A stretch of 20,011 nucleotides of DNA from Alphaproteobacteria bacterium UBA7314 (lineage in GTDB: Bacteria > Pseudomonadota > Alphaproteobacteria > MPNO01 > UBA830). The notes beneath the pieces are model-generated. The model did no database searches. It was not told where the DNA came from and saw only the letters and a program-made list of their open reading frames with translations. This document shows, in pieces, positions 7,549 to 14,095 of the stretch. The stretch covers positions 1-20,011 of the forward strand of contig DKQG01000049.1 of assembly GCA_002471575.1 (NCBI GenBank), in the 5' to 3' direction. A program made the position numbers and the translations under genes. The first letter of the stretch is position 1. The number at the start of each line of letters is the position of its first letter.

Positions 7549-8762
7549 CCAACCCGGTTTTTCTTGTCGGGGCATTTGGCGTCGCACTCGTGCTAACGTT
7601 GATGGGGTTTATGGCGCCTGCTGCTGTGCTGGGCGACATTATTGGCGCGTGGAGCTTGTCTAATGCGCAGGCCGGATGGCTGGGTGGGGCTTTGTTCGTA
7701 GGATATATCGCGACTGTCCCCATACTAACCGCCTATACCGATAGGATCGACCCCAAGTGGATTTACCTGACCTGCGCAGCAATTGGTGCTGTTGGCAATT
7801 TTGGGTTCGGTTTAGTCGCTGATGGGCTGTGGTCGGGCGTGATATTCCGGGTGCTGACTGGGATCGGGCTGGCGGGAACTTTTATGCCGGGTCTGAAGGC
7901 ACTGTCCGATCAGTTGCCGCCGGGGAAAGTTCAGCAGCGGGGCTCGACGTATTACTCGTCGTTCTTCGCGCTGGGGTCGGGCGGTTCGATCCTGATTGCA
8001 GGCGTAACGGCGCAATACTTAGACTGGCATTGGGCTTTTGTGTTTGCCGGGATCGGTGGATTATGTGCACTGCTCACCGTGGCCATTATCTTGCCGTCCA
8101 AGGAGCCGGATCCTGCCGCCAAGGACGCGGGCGCTGCACTTGATTTCCGCCCGGTGCTTCGGGACCGGGCGGTCATGTCTTACATTGTCTCGTCGCTTGG
8201 GACGGCCTGGGAGGTGTTTTCTGCCCGTGTCTGGTTGGTAACGTTCTTTTTGCACTTGCAAGCCCGAATGGCCATTGGCGAAACCGGTTGGAGCCCTTCT
8301 GTGTGGGCTACGCTGGTCGCCCTTATCGGAGTACCTGCCGCCATGGTCGTCGGCGAACTCTGTGTCCGCTACGACCGGCGCAAGATTGTCATGGCCATCG
8401 CATTAATTTCCACTGCCTTTGCGGCGGGCATCGGCCTGACCACCGACGGGGCGTATGAATTGACGCTAGTCTTCTGCATGATATTCGGGATGTCGTCTTA
8501 CGGTCGAAGCGCGACGATCAATGCGGGCACCATCGCGGCCGCCGACCCAGCGCGACGCGGTAGTGCGCTCGCAGTCCTCGCGTTTATCGGGTTTTCCGGC
8601 GGTATCCTTGGACCACTCGCGTTCGGTGTCGCCCTCGATTACACCGGCGGCAGCGGAGACCCTCTGGCATGGAAAATCGCCATGGGCGTCATGGCCCTTG
8701 GCGGCGTAATCACATTTCTTTCGCTACTAGCCGCGCCACGGTCGAAAATAAACGGCGGATAA
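7545..8762 (+). CDS. MFS transporter
   Basis: A 405-residue MFS carrier and the last gene of the seven-gene operon, translationally coupled to the dehydrogenase through an ATGA overlap. Hydrophobic segments are distributed as in twelve-helix MFS proteins; AGWLGGALFVGY precedes the loop with YTDRIDPKWIY in the motif A position. It is not closely similar to the tandem pair upstream. The decayed MFS fragment at the right edge of the window resembles it around the GWxGG-xxxxGY segment. Substrate unknown. Confidence 0.88.
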   Translation: MTNPVFLVGAFGVALVLTLMGFMAPAAVLGDIIGAWSLSNAQAGWLGGALFVGYIATVPILTAYTDRIDPKWIYLTCAAIGAVGNFGFGLVADGLWSGVIFRVLTGIGLAGTFMPGLKALSDQLPPGKVQQRGSTYYSSFFALGSGGSILIAGVTAQYLDWHWAFVFAGIGGLCALLTVAIILPSKEPDPAAKDAGAALDFRPVLRDRAVMSYIVSSLGTAWEVFSARVWLVTFFLHLQARMAIGETGWSPSVWATLVALIGVPAAMVVGELCVRYDRRKIVMAIALISTAFAAGIGLTTDGAYELTLVFCMIFGMSSYGRSATINAGTIAAADPARRGSALAVLAFIGFSGGILGPLAFGVALDYTGGSGDPLAWKIAMGVMALGGVITFLSLLAAPRSKINGG

Positions 8763-8882
8763 AAACACCTAATTCTCACGGGTCGGAAGTATCCACAAAA
8801 CTATCTTCTATTTATCCGAGGATTTAACCCATCATTAATCACATCGACGGTCTGATGGTTTCCAGTAACAAGGGAGACATAA

Positions 8883-9260
8883 ATGAGAGATGCAGAAAAT
8901 GTTCAGGACCGGGTAGGTGCCGCCGTCGACAATCTGCTGAAATCAGAGGAAATTCAGCGGACGTAGGATAAAGGCCGGAGTCGCGTTCTTGCCCACCTCG
9001 GGTCCAAACTGCAGGCGCCGACGTTTGAACTGGGATATTGTTAAGAACGTATGTCCGTTCTCAAAAATTCCAATCGGTCACTCACCAACCTGGAAGTGCA
9101 GCGTCTCGAGGTCGTGGAAAAAACGGAAAAGCAAATAGCGGAAGATCCGATCTACCTAGCCGGCAACGAAGCTCGCTCGGTGGTCGACCGGTTCGCCGGC
9201 GACGCGCCTGATAGGCGCCGTAACCGCGTAGCGCCAAATCTTCAGCAACTGGGGTGGGTC
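8883..9260 (+). pseudogene. Decayed reading frame with two in-frame stops, family unknown
   Basis: An ATG at 8883 has a good AGGGAG eight to nine bases upstream. The frame is interrupted by TAG at 8964-8966 and TAA at 9042-9044, then continues in exactly the same frame through MSVLKNSN (9051) to about LQQLGWVG near 9260, where it meets the OYE 3' end. The pieces read like helical protein sequence (VQDRVGAAVDNLLKSEE; VVEKTEKQIAEDP; DAPDRRRNRVAPNLQQLG). One shared frame with only two stops over 125 codons suggests a recently inactivated small gene. I do not recognise the family. A 27-residue functional peptide (8883-8966) is the main alternative. Confidence 0.45.
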
Positions 9261-9282
9261 GGCAGACCAGTCTCAATTTTAT

Positions 9283-10395
9283 TCAGAATATGTTCGACCG
9301 TTCGTATTGTATCGGCCAGTCTAGGTTTTCGGCCCGAAGCTTCGACGCGGCGTGCAACGGCCAGTAGGGATCGGCGAGCAAAGCGCGGCCCAGAACGATC
9401 AGGTCGGCTCTGCCGTTCGCGATAATTTCCTCGCACATGTCGGGGCTGTGCAGTAGTCCGACGGCGGAAGTTCGCATGCCGGTTTCACGTTTCACTCGTT
9501 CGGCGAGAGGAACCTGATACCCGGGATGGATCGGTATCTGCTGGCGTGGATCGTTGCCGCCGGAGGAACAGTCGATCAGGTCGACGTCGCCGCGATCCCG
9601 GACCCAGCCTGTCACCTCGACAATATCGTCAACGGTCAATCCGCCATCGACCCAGTCTGTACAGGAAAGGCGCAGAAACAGTGGAAGATCCTCAGGCCAT
9701 GAGGCGCGCACCGCATCCAGTGTTTCCAACAGGAACCGGGCACGGTGTTCAAGCGAACCGCCGTAATCGTCCGACCGGTCATTACTAAGCGGCGAGAGAA
9801 AGCTGTGCCCCAGGTACCCGTGTGCCGCGTGAATTTCGAGAAGCTTAAAGCCCGCGTCGTAGGCTCGGCGAGCGGCAGCGGTGAAATCGGCCATGACCCG
9901 TTCGATCATGTTGGAGTCCATGGCTACCGGCGGATGCCAGTCGGCATAGGGCTGTTCCGTCGGGGCAATCGTCTGCCATCCGTCGGGGTCGGACGGGAAT
10001 AGGGAATCGGTGCCTTCCCAAGGACGCGACGTCGAGGCCTTGCGACCGGCATGGCCTATCTGCATCGCCGGTACGGCACCCTGTTCGGCGATAAAAGCGG
10101 CCGTCTTTCGGAAGGCATCGCGCTGATCATCGTTCCAGATCCCCAGGCAATGAGGCGTGATACGGCCCTCCGGTGAAACGTGCGTGGCTTCGGTGAAAAC
10201 GATACCGGCACCACCGACTGCGCGGCTACAAAGATGTACGTGGTGCCATTCCTCCGGCATGCCGTCGGTAGCGGAGTACTGGCACATTGGCGACATCATC
10301 ACCCGGTTCCTAACCGTCACCGACCTGAGTTCAATCGGCCGGAAAAGGTGTGGGTTTCGGTCCCGCTGCAGAATGCGGCGTTTGTTTTCACTCAT
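9283..10395 (-). CDS. Old Yellow Enzyme family NADH:flavin oxidoreductase (YqjM/NamA-like)
   Basis: A 370-residue FMN-dependent ene-reductase, expected to reduce activated C=C bonds of enones or of ring intermediates. Family marks are MMSPMCQYSA with the flavin-tuning Cys38, GHAGRKAS (residues 114-121), the active-site pair H189/H192 in HAAHGYLGHSFLSP, and NDRSDDYGGSLEHR. These point to the thermophilic-like YqjM subclass. It lies 332 bp downstream of the EthD gene on the same strand and may share its promoter; the gap holds no clear gene. Intact, and complete against the family length. Confidence 0.93.
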   Translation of the reverse strand: MSENKRRILQRDRNPHLFRPIELRSVTVRNRVMMSPMCQYSATDGMPEEWHHVHLCSRAVGGAGIVFTEATHVSPEGRITPHCLGIWNDDQRDAFRKTAAFIAEQGAVPAMQIGHAGRKASTSRPWEGTDSLFPSDPDGWQTIAPTEQPYADWHPPVAMDSNMIERVMADFTAAARRAYDAGFKLLEIHAAHGYLGHSFLSPLSNDRSDDYGGSLEHRARFLLETLDAVRASWPEDLPLFLRLSCTDWVDGGLTVDDIVEVTGWVRDRGDVDLIDCSSGGNDPRQQIPIHPGYQVPLAERVKRETGMRTSAVGLLHSPDMCEEIIANGRADLIVLGRALLADPYWPLHAASKLRAENLDWPIQYERSNIF

Positions 10396-10727
10396 GCTGT
10401 TTCTCTTTCGCGTTTGGATATTTGAAATCGTTCCCAGATTTCTGCGAAACGGGCGCGTCTGGTGCCCCGGAGAACCTGAATGAGGAAACAGGAGGATGAG
10501 ATGTTTGGTGACATGATGTCTGGCCTCTCTATTTTTCGCTGCGTCCGCAGCAGCGGGAACAGATATGTCATGTCGATACTGCTTTCAAACTGATCGGACG
10601 GAACCACCAATTGGTGGTGGAAGCTTTCGACGACCCAAGGTGAAAGGAGTGACCTGTCTCGTTGGCATGACGTCACGGGGAGAAAACCCGTCGGCACCCG
10701 TTCGCGCGGGGTAGTCTGGAGACAACA
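10396..10727. other. 332-bp gap with one dubious ORF and a palindrome
   Basis: A minus-strand frame (GTG 10697 to 10392, 101 codons) ends in an ATGA overlap with the OYE start, which resembles operon spacing, but its protein is not recognisable and it has no clear ribosome binding site. A perfect 16-bp palindrome sits inside (10603-10618). No hairpin with a T-run was seen. It is probably leader/regulatory DNA or a remnant. Confidence 0.4.
10603..10618. promoter_or_regulatory. Perfect 16-bp palindrome upstream of OYE
   Basis: ACCACCAA followed directly by TTGGTGGT is fully self-complementary with no spacer. It lies about 210 bp before the OYE start codon and about 110 bp after the EthD stop. 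It could be a dimeric repressor site for the OYE gene; no matching copy was noticed elsewhere in the window. Confidence 0.35.
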
Positions 10728-11060
10728 TTAGAATACGCGTTCGGCGATGAAGGCCTGATGCGTAACTTCGCCATCGAAAGCGGGAAAATTCCCGAAATCG
10801 TCCCGCGCCTCCGCTCTCGCAGACGATGTCAGGGCCGCATTGAGGGTAGGCAGATCGTCGAACGTCATTTGTGCGATAAGGAGATTGCCGCCCGGGTTGA
10901 CCGGAAACGGATCGGTAAAATCCACGCCATGGTGAAGGACTAAGGAGCCAATCCCCGGGAATTGCCTCAGGATCGGGGCGTGACTCTCGCGATAGTGGGA
11001 TAGAAATCCCGCTTTGTCGGCGGCATTGCCGTGATAACGAACGATGTAGGAAGCAGTCAT
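10728..11060 (-). CDS. EthD domain-containing protein
   Basis: A 110-residue EthD-family protein with the dimeric alpha/beta-barrel (ferredoxin-like) fold. The opening SYIVRYHGNAADKAGFLSHY and the ESHAPILRQFPG segment with its conserved His are characteristic. The ethD gene is known from ether (ETBE) degradation clusters, where it is needed together with a cytochrome P450; other members act as small decarboxylases or cyclases on aromatic substrates. The ATG has AGGA eight bases upstream. Immediately upstream is a palindromic operator shared with the UbiD-like gene. The exact reaction is not assignable. Confidence 0.85.
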   Translation of the reverse strand: MTASYIVRYHGNAADKAGFLSHYRESHAPILRQFPGIGSLVLHHGVDFTDPFPVNPGGNLLIAQMTFDDLPTLNAALTSSARAEARDDFGNFPAFDGEVTHQAFIAERVF

Positions 11061-11092
11061 AGTGATATCCTGGTTGAGAGAAAAAAATTTAA

Positions 11093-11131
11093 TATAGATA
11101 ATTAAGTTATCTATAAAGGGGTTCGTGTCAA
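11093..11131 (-). promoter_or_regulatory. Putative MarR-type operator and promoter of the EthD gene
   Basis: A perfect inverted repeat, TATAGATAA-N5-TTATCTATA (11093-11115), lies 32 bp before the EthD start. Read on the minus strand, a TTGACA (-35, positions 11131-11126) precedes the ATAGATAA arm by 11 bases. The same element with the same TTGACA spacing precedes the UbiD-like gene. The -10 box is presumably inside the repeat, so a bound repressor would block polymerase. The MarR regulator at 16113 is the obvious candidate binder (inference). Confidence 0.75.
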
Positions 11132-11165
11132 GCGGGTTTCAGCGACATTTCCTCATGCTCTTTCC

Positions 11166-12019
11166 CTAATCGTTGCCAGTTTTTCTAATAAGGCAGGAGA
11201 GGTAACGGTCTGACAGCAGTTTTTCGCTGGTTTGAAAGTCCGCGCAGTAAATGATTTCGTTATCGGCGTTGCGAAGCCGCTGAGGCGGTTTGGCGCAATC
11301 GGTGCAGGGCTCTTTATAGCGGCTGCGGGCCGGTATCGCTTTGCGAAGCGCTATTACTTCTCCGAGAAACCTTTCGGAGGTTTCCAGTCGGTCCATTCTT
11401 ACAAAGTGTTCACCGTGTTTCTAAACAACGATCGAACTTGATCATCGGATATCTCTCCGGTCCGCGGAACGGTAGACAGGCGCGCCCGTTGCAGAAACTC
11501 GTCTGAATAGGCGTTGCCGAGGTCGCTGAATATCCGCGGGTCGGTCAGCGACCGGTTTACCGTATGGATGGTTTCCGTCGGTGCGTGTTTGAATTGATTG
11601 AAAGTGCAGGCGAAGACGTCGATGTCGCCGGGGTCGAGTGCCGTCCGATCGTCTTCCCCGTCTACCGATTGCAGCGCTACCGGTTTTTGTTCCCGGCTTT
11701 GGTTGGGTTAAGCGTCCGTCAGCGAAATCGAATGCGGTAAGATTGGTCTTGGCTTTTATTTTGGCGCCGGACCCTCTCCAGCGCTGGTAACCTGCGGTCA
11801 CAAGGTGAATGATCGATCAGACATCGTTGTCGAACCTAATGGCCAGCTGCTTTCCAATACGTCGTATTTTCCACACCTTATGCTCCCCGCGTCATGGGGT
11901 TTGGGGTAGACGGTGCGAATCAGGAACGGGAATTTTATACGTTAGCTCTCCAGCCACCGTTCGCCGATGCGGGCTTACTGCGCTTCAATATAAATCTTGA
12001 TATCAGGCAATTAAGCCAT
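11166..12019 (-). pseudogene. Decayed Fpg/MutM-family DNA glycosylase
   Basis: The remains of a formamidopyrimidine-DNA-glycosylase-type repair gene can be followed through three frames. It begins at ATG 12019 as M-A-stop-LPDIKIYIEA, where active enzymes have MPELPD; the catalytic Pro2 is now Ala and Glu3 is a TAA. Further stops are TAA 11977-11975, TAA 11944-11942, TGA 11819-11817 (at an expected Trp) and TAA 11401-11399. Frameshifts fall near 11880, 11665 and 11390. Recognisable pieces are IGKQLAIRFDNDV, IIHLVTAGYQRW, TDPRIFSDLGNAYSDE (the H2TH helix region) and the C-terminal zinc finger CTDC...YCADFQT, whose fourth Cys has become Phe. The total of about 285 codons matches the family length. 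Clearly non-functional. Confidence 0.88.
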
Positions 12020-12108
12020 GTGCGAAGGGTCAATCATCGGACGCTGGGTGACAAGTCATCTCGAACACTGGCATACCAGTATCCACAAGAGTGAAAGGCG
12101 ACGATACA

Positions 12109-12816
12109 ATGATATTCGAACGACGCGCGTACACCATGGAACCCGGTCACGTGCTAGCTTTCGACCAGGCGCAGATTGATAGGGGCTTCGACCTGGTGAA
12201 ATCCTATATGGACCGGCTGGTTGGCTATTTTTCAACCCGAACAGGAACATCAGACCAGGTCGTCCATCTGTATCGTTACGACAGCTTCGAGGACTGGAAT
12301 GTCCGGCTGCGCGGGTTGTATGCGGTGCCCGAGCTGACGCCCTATTTTGTCAATACGCGCAAGATTGTCCGCCGGCAGGTCAATGGCTTCTTGGAGCTGT
12401 TGCCGGTGGAGGCGTTGAACCCGATGTGGGCGGGAGGCAATGACTGGCTTCCTGAGACAGGCGAGAAACTTACCTCCTTAAACGGCGAACGCGTGATCGA
12501 GGAACGCGCGTTCCAGCTTCGGCCTGGCGGTATTCCCGCATTTGTCGAGGCTTGCAACGAGCATGGGGTGAGAGCATTGGGCGTAATGGAGGAACGTACG
12601 GTTGGCGCGTTTATGTCGATGACCGGATCGCTACACAACATTACCCTGTGGTGGTGGTTCGAAGATTCGGCTGAGCGCGAGACACGCGTCGGCACACTGA
12701 CTGATGACCCGGACTGGCAGAATTTTATTTCGGCAATAGCGCCGTTGCTCATCGATCAGTCAAGCTTGCTGATGATGCCGCGGCCGATCCCTGAAATGTC
12801 GCCGCTGTTCGGCTGA
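12109..12816 (+). CDS. NIPSNAP family protein with two tandem domains
   Basis: A 235-residue protein with two NIPSNAP (dimeric alpha/beta-barrel) domains. The first, residues 1 to about 100, starts MIFERRAYTMEPGH and contains VVHLYRYDSFEDW; the second, about 128-230, starts IEERAFQLRPGG and contains HNITLWWWFEDSAER. ATG 12109 was chosen over GTG 12091 because GAAAGG lies about ten bases upstream and the domain begins at this Met. In bacteria such proteins often lie in catabolic clusters but their activity is largely unknown. The gene precedes the Rieske oxygenase by 92 bp, which has its own apparent promoter. Confidence 0.82.
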   Translation: MIFERRAYTMEPGHVLAFDQAQIDRGFDLVKSYMDRLVGYFSTRTGTSDQVVHLYRYDSFEDWNVRLRGLYAVPELTPYFVNTRKIVRRQVNGFLELLPVEALNPMWAGGNDWLPETGEKLTSLNGERVIEERAFQLRPGGIPAFVEACNEHGVRALGVMEERTVGAFMSMTGSLHNITLWWWFEDSAERETRVGTLTDDPDWQNFISAIAPLLIDQSSLLMMPRPIPEMSPLFG

Positions 12817-12826
12817 GCGTTGCGGC

Positions 12827-12883
12827 TTGACAGTGGAGAGAACCCAAACGCATAGTTGTATGTACACAAACAATTATGCGTTT
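12827..12883 (+). promoter_or_regulatory. Promoter and long inverted repeat ahead of the Rieske oxygenase
   Basis: TTGACA (12827-12832) is followed after 18 bases by CATAGT (12851-12856), a plausible -35/-10 pair. Overlapping the -10 is a near-perfect inverted repeat with 14-bp arms, AAACGCATAGTTGT (12846-12859) and ACAATTATGCGTTT (12870-12883), with one mismatch and a 10-bp spacer. The position suggests repression by a dimeric regulator. The sequence differs from the ATAGATAA element, so a different regulator is implied. Confidence 0.65.
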
Positions 12884-12908
12884 AGGTGTTCATCTGAAAG
12901 ATAGCGGT

Positions 12909-13943
12909 ATGAGCTTTATTCGAAATGCTTGGTACGTTGCCACTTGGGCCCACGAACTAAAGGAGAAGCCACTTTCGCAAACCATTCTGAGTGAGAATAT
13001 TGTTCTCTGGCGTGGCCAAGATGGGCGAGTGCGTGCAGCGGAAGATGTTTGTCCGCACCGCTTCCTTCCGTTGTCCAAGGGGCGGGTCGCGGGAAACGAT
13101 CTGCAGTGCGGATATCATGGGTTGATTTTTAACGGGGCAGGCGAATGTGTCGGCGCTCCGACCCAAGAAACGTTACCAGACTGCAAAATCCGACAATATC
13201 CGGTTTATGAAAACATGGAGATGGTGTGGATCTGGATGGGCGATCCGGCGCAGGCCAATCCCGATGATATCTATGACCTTCCGGAATACCATCAGGATGG
13301 TTGGGGCGTCGCGTTCGGCGATGCCCTTGATGTCGAAGCAAATTATCTACTGCTCTGCGATAACTTGTGCGATCCGACGCATGTGAACTATGTGCACCCG
13401 TCTACGTTGGGCAATCCGGATGAAATCAACGCGCCGGTGACGCACGAAGATACGTCTTGGGGCGTGTTGACCGAGCGGCTGACGCCGGATTCAGCGCCAA
13501 CAGGCTTCGTTGCCTCGTTTGGCAGTCACGATGGCAGGGTTGATATGTGGCAGCGCTACCTCATGTATACGCCGTCGGTCTCGATCATTGATTTTGGGGC
13601 CACTGCCGCGGGAACCGGGAGCTGGCAGGAAGGTGGCGATGGCCGGATACAGGTCTATTCCTGCCATTTCATGACGCCAATTACCGAAACCCGTACCATC
13701 GATCGGTGGCTGCACGTTCGGAATTTCGAGTCCGAAGACCCATCTGTTGGGGAACAGATCAGCGACCAGTTCCGTATCGCCTTTGCGGAAGACAAGGAGA
13801 TACTGCAGGCCGTTCAGGAAGAGGAAACAAGGCACGAGGGCCGTTTCAAAATCGGCCTTGATCTGGACGAGTCGGCTGGCCTCTTTCGCTTGAAGATCAA
13901 CCGGATTCTGCGAGGGGAAACCTTGGCGCAGGCGGCTGAGTAA
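12909..13943 (+). CDS. VanA-like Rieske [2Fe-2S] oxygenase
   Basis: A 344-residue Rieske non-heme iron oxygenase of the aromatic O-demethylase/hydroxylase group. The N-terminal MSFIRNAWYVATW is typical of VanA-type proteins, which is why ATG 12909 is preferred over ATG 12876, which lies inside the operator. Rieske cluster ligands are C48, H50, C67 and H70 (CPHR...CGYHG). The mononuclear iron site shows DNLCDPTHVNYVHP with H158 and H163. Such enzymes need an electron-transfer reductase, and none is encoded in this window. The product may hydroxylate or demethylate an aromatic substrate feeding the UbiD-like enzyme next to it; the substrate is not deducible. Confidence 0.92.
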   Translation: MSFIRNAWYVATWAHELKEKPLSQTILSENIVLWRGQDGRVRAAEDVCPHRFLPLSKGRVAGNDLQCGYHGLIFNGAGECVGAPTQETLPDCKIRQYPVYENMEMVWIWMGDPAQANPDDIYDLPEYHQDGWGVAFGDALDVEANYLLLCDNLCDPTHVNYVHPSTLGNPDEINAPVTHEDTSWGVLTERLTPDSAPTGFVASFGSHDGRVDMWQRYLMYTPSVSIIDFGATAAGTGSWQEGGDGRIQVYSCHFMTPITETRTIDRWLHVRNFESEDPSVGEQISDQFRIAFAEDKEILQAVQEEETRHEGRFKIGLDLDESAGLFRLKINRILRGETLAQAAE

Positions 13944-14044
13944 GGTCCATCGCCGGCTTTTATCGACAACCTGATTCTCGATGCGTTTACCATACTGGTC
14001 GTTGTCCGGATGGGTGCCGATTTGAACCTAAAACCTGTAAGTGG

Positions 14045-14083
14045 TTGACAGGTTAGGCACAATAGATAATTTAGTTATCTATA
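14045..14083 (+). promoter_or_regulatory. Putative MarR-type operator and promoter of the UbiD-AhpD-MarR cluster
   Basis: TTGACA (14045-14050) is followed after 11 bases by the perfect inverted repeat ATAGATAA-N5-TTATCTAT (14062-14082). Over the 23-bp window it differs from the element before the EthD gene at only two positions. It lies 13 bp before the first ATG. The cluster it controls contains a MarR regulator, so autoregulation is likely (inference). A second inverted repeat, AACCTGT-N9-ACAGGTT (14032-14054), overlaps the -35 box. Confidence 0.75.
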
Positions 14084-14095
14084 TCGAGTGGGAGA

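Noticed and set aside
9051..9425. A 124-codon gene starting at ATG 9051
   Set aside because: Its 3' third runs antisense into the OYE gene and looks low-quality; the first part is better explained as the tail of the interrupted frame from 8883.
10392..10697. A 101-codon minus-strand gene overlapping the OYE start by 4 bp
   Set aside because: The operon-like overlap is attractive, but there is no clear ribosome binding site and the protein resembles no family; kept only as a note on the gap.
11166..11396. Stand-alone small zinc-binding protein of 76 residues
   Set aside because: It matches the C-terminal zinc finger of Fpg enzymes, follows the H2TH fragment directly and has lost one zinc ligand.
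11442..11801. Arg-rich 119-residue protein as a real gene
   Set aside because: Only its first ~45 residues match Fpg; the rest is the wrong frame after a frameshift, so it is part of the pseudogene.
11817..11819. TGA in the Fpg remnant read as Trp by a recoded genetic code
   Set aside because: Other genes in the window use TGA as the normal stop with 4-bp overlaps, and the remnant also has TAA stops and frameshifts.
12876..12908. Upstream ATG start for the Rieske oxygenase
   Set aside because: It lies inside the inverted repeat, and the family N-terminus begins at ATG 12909.
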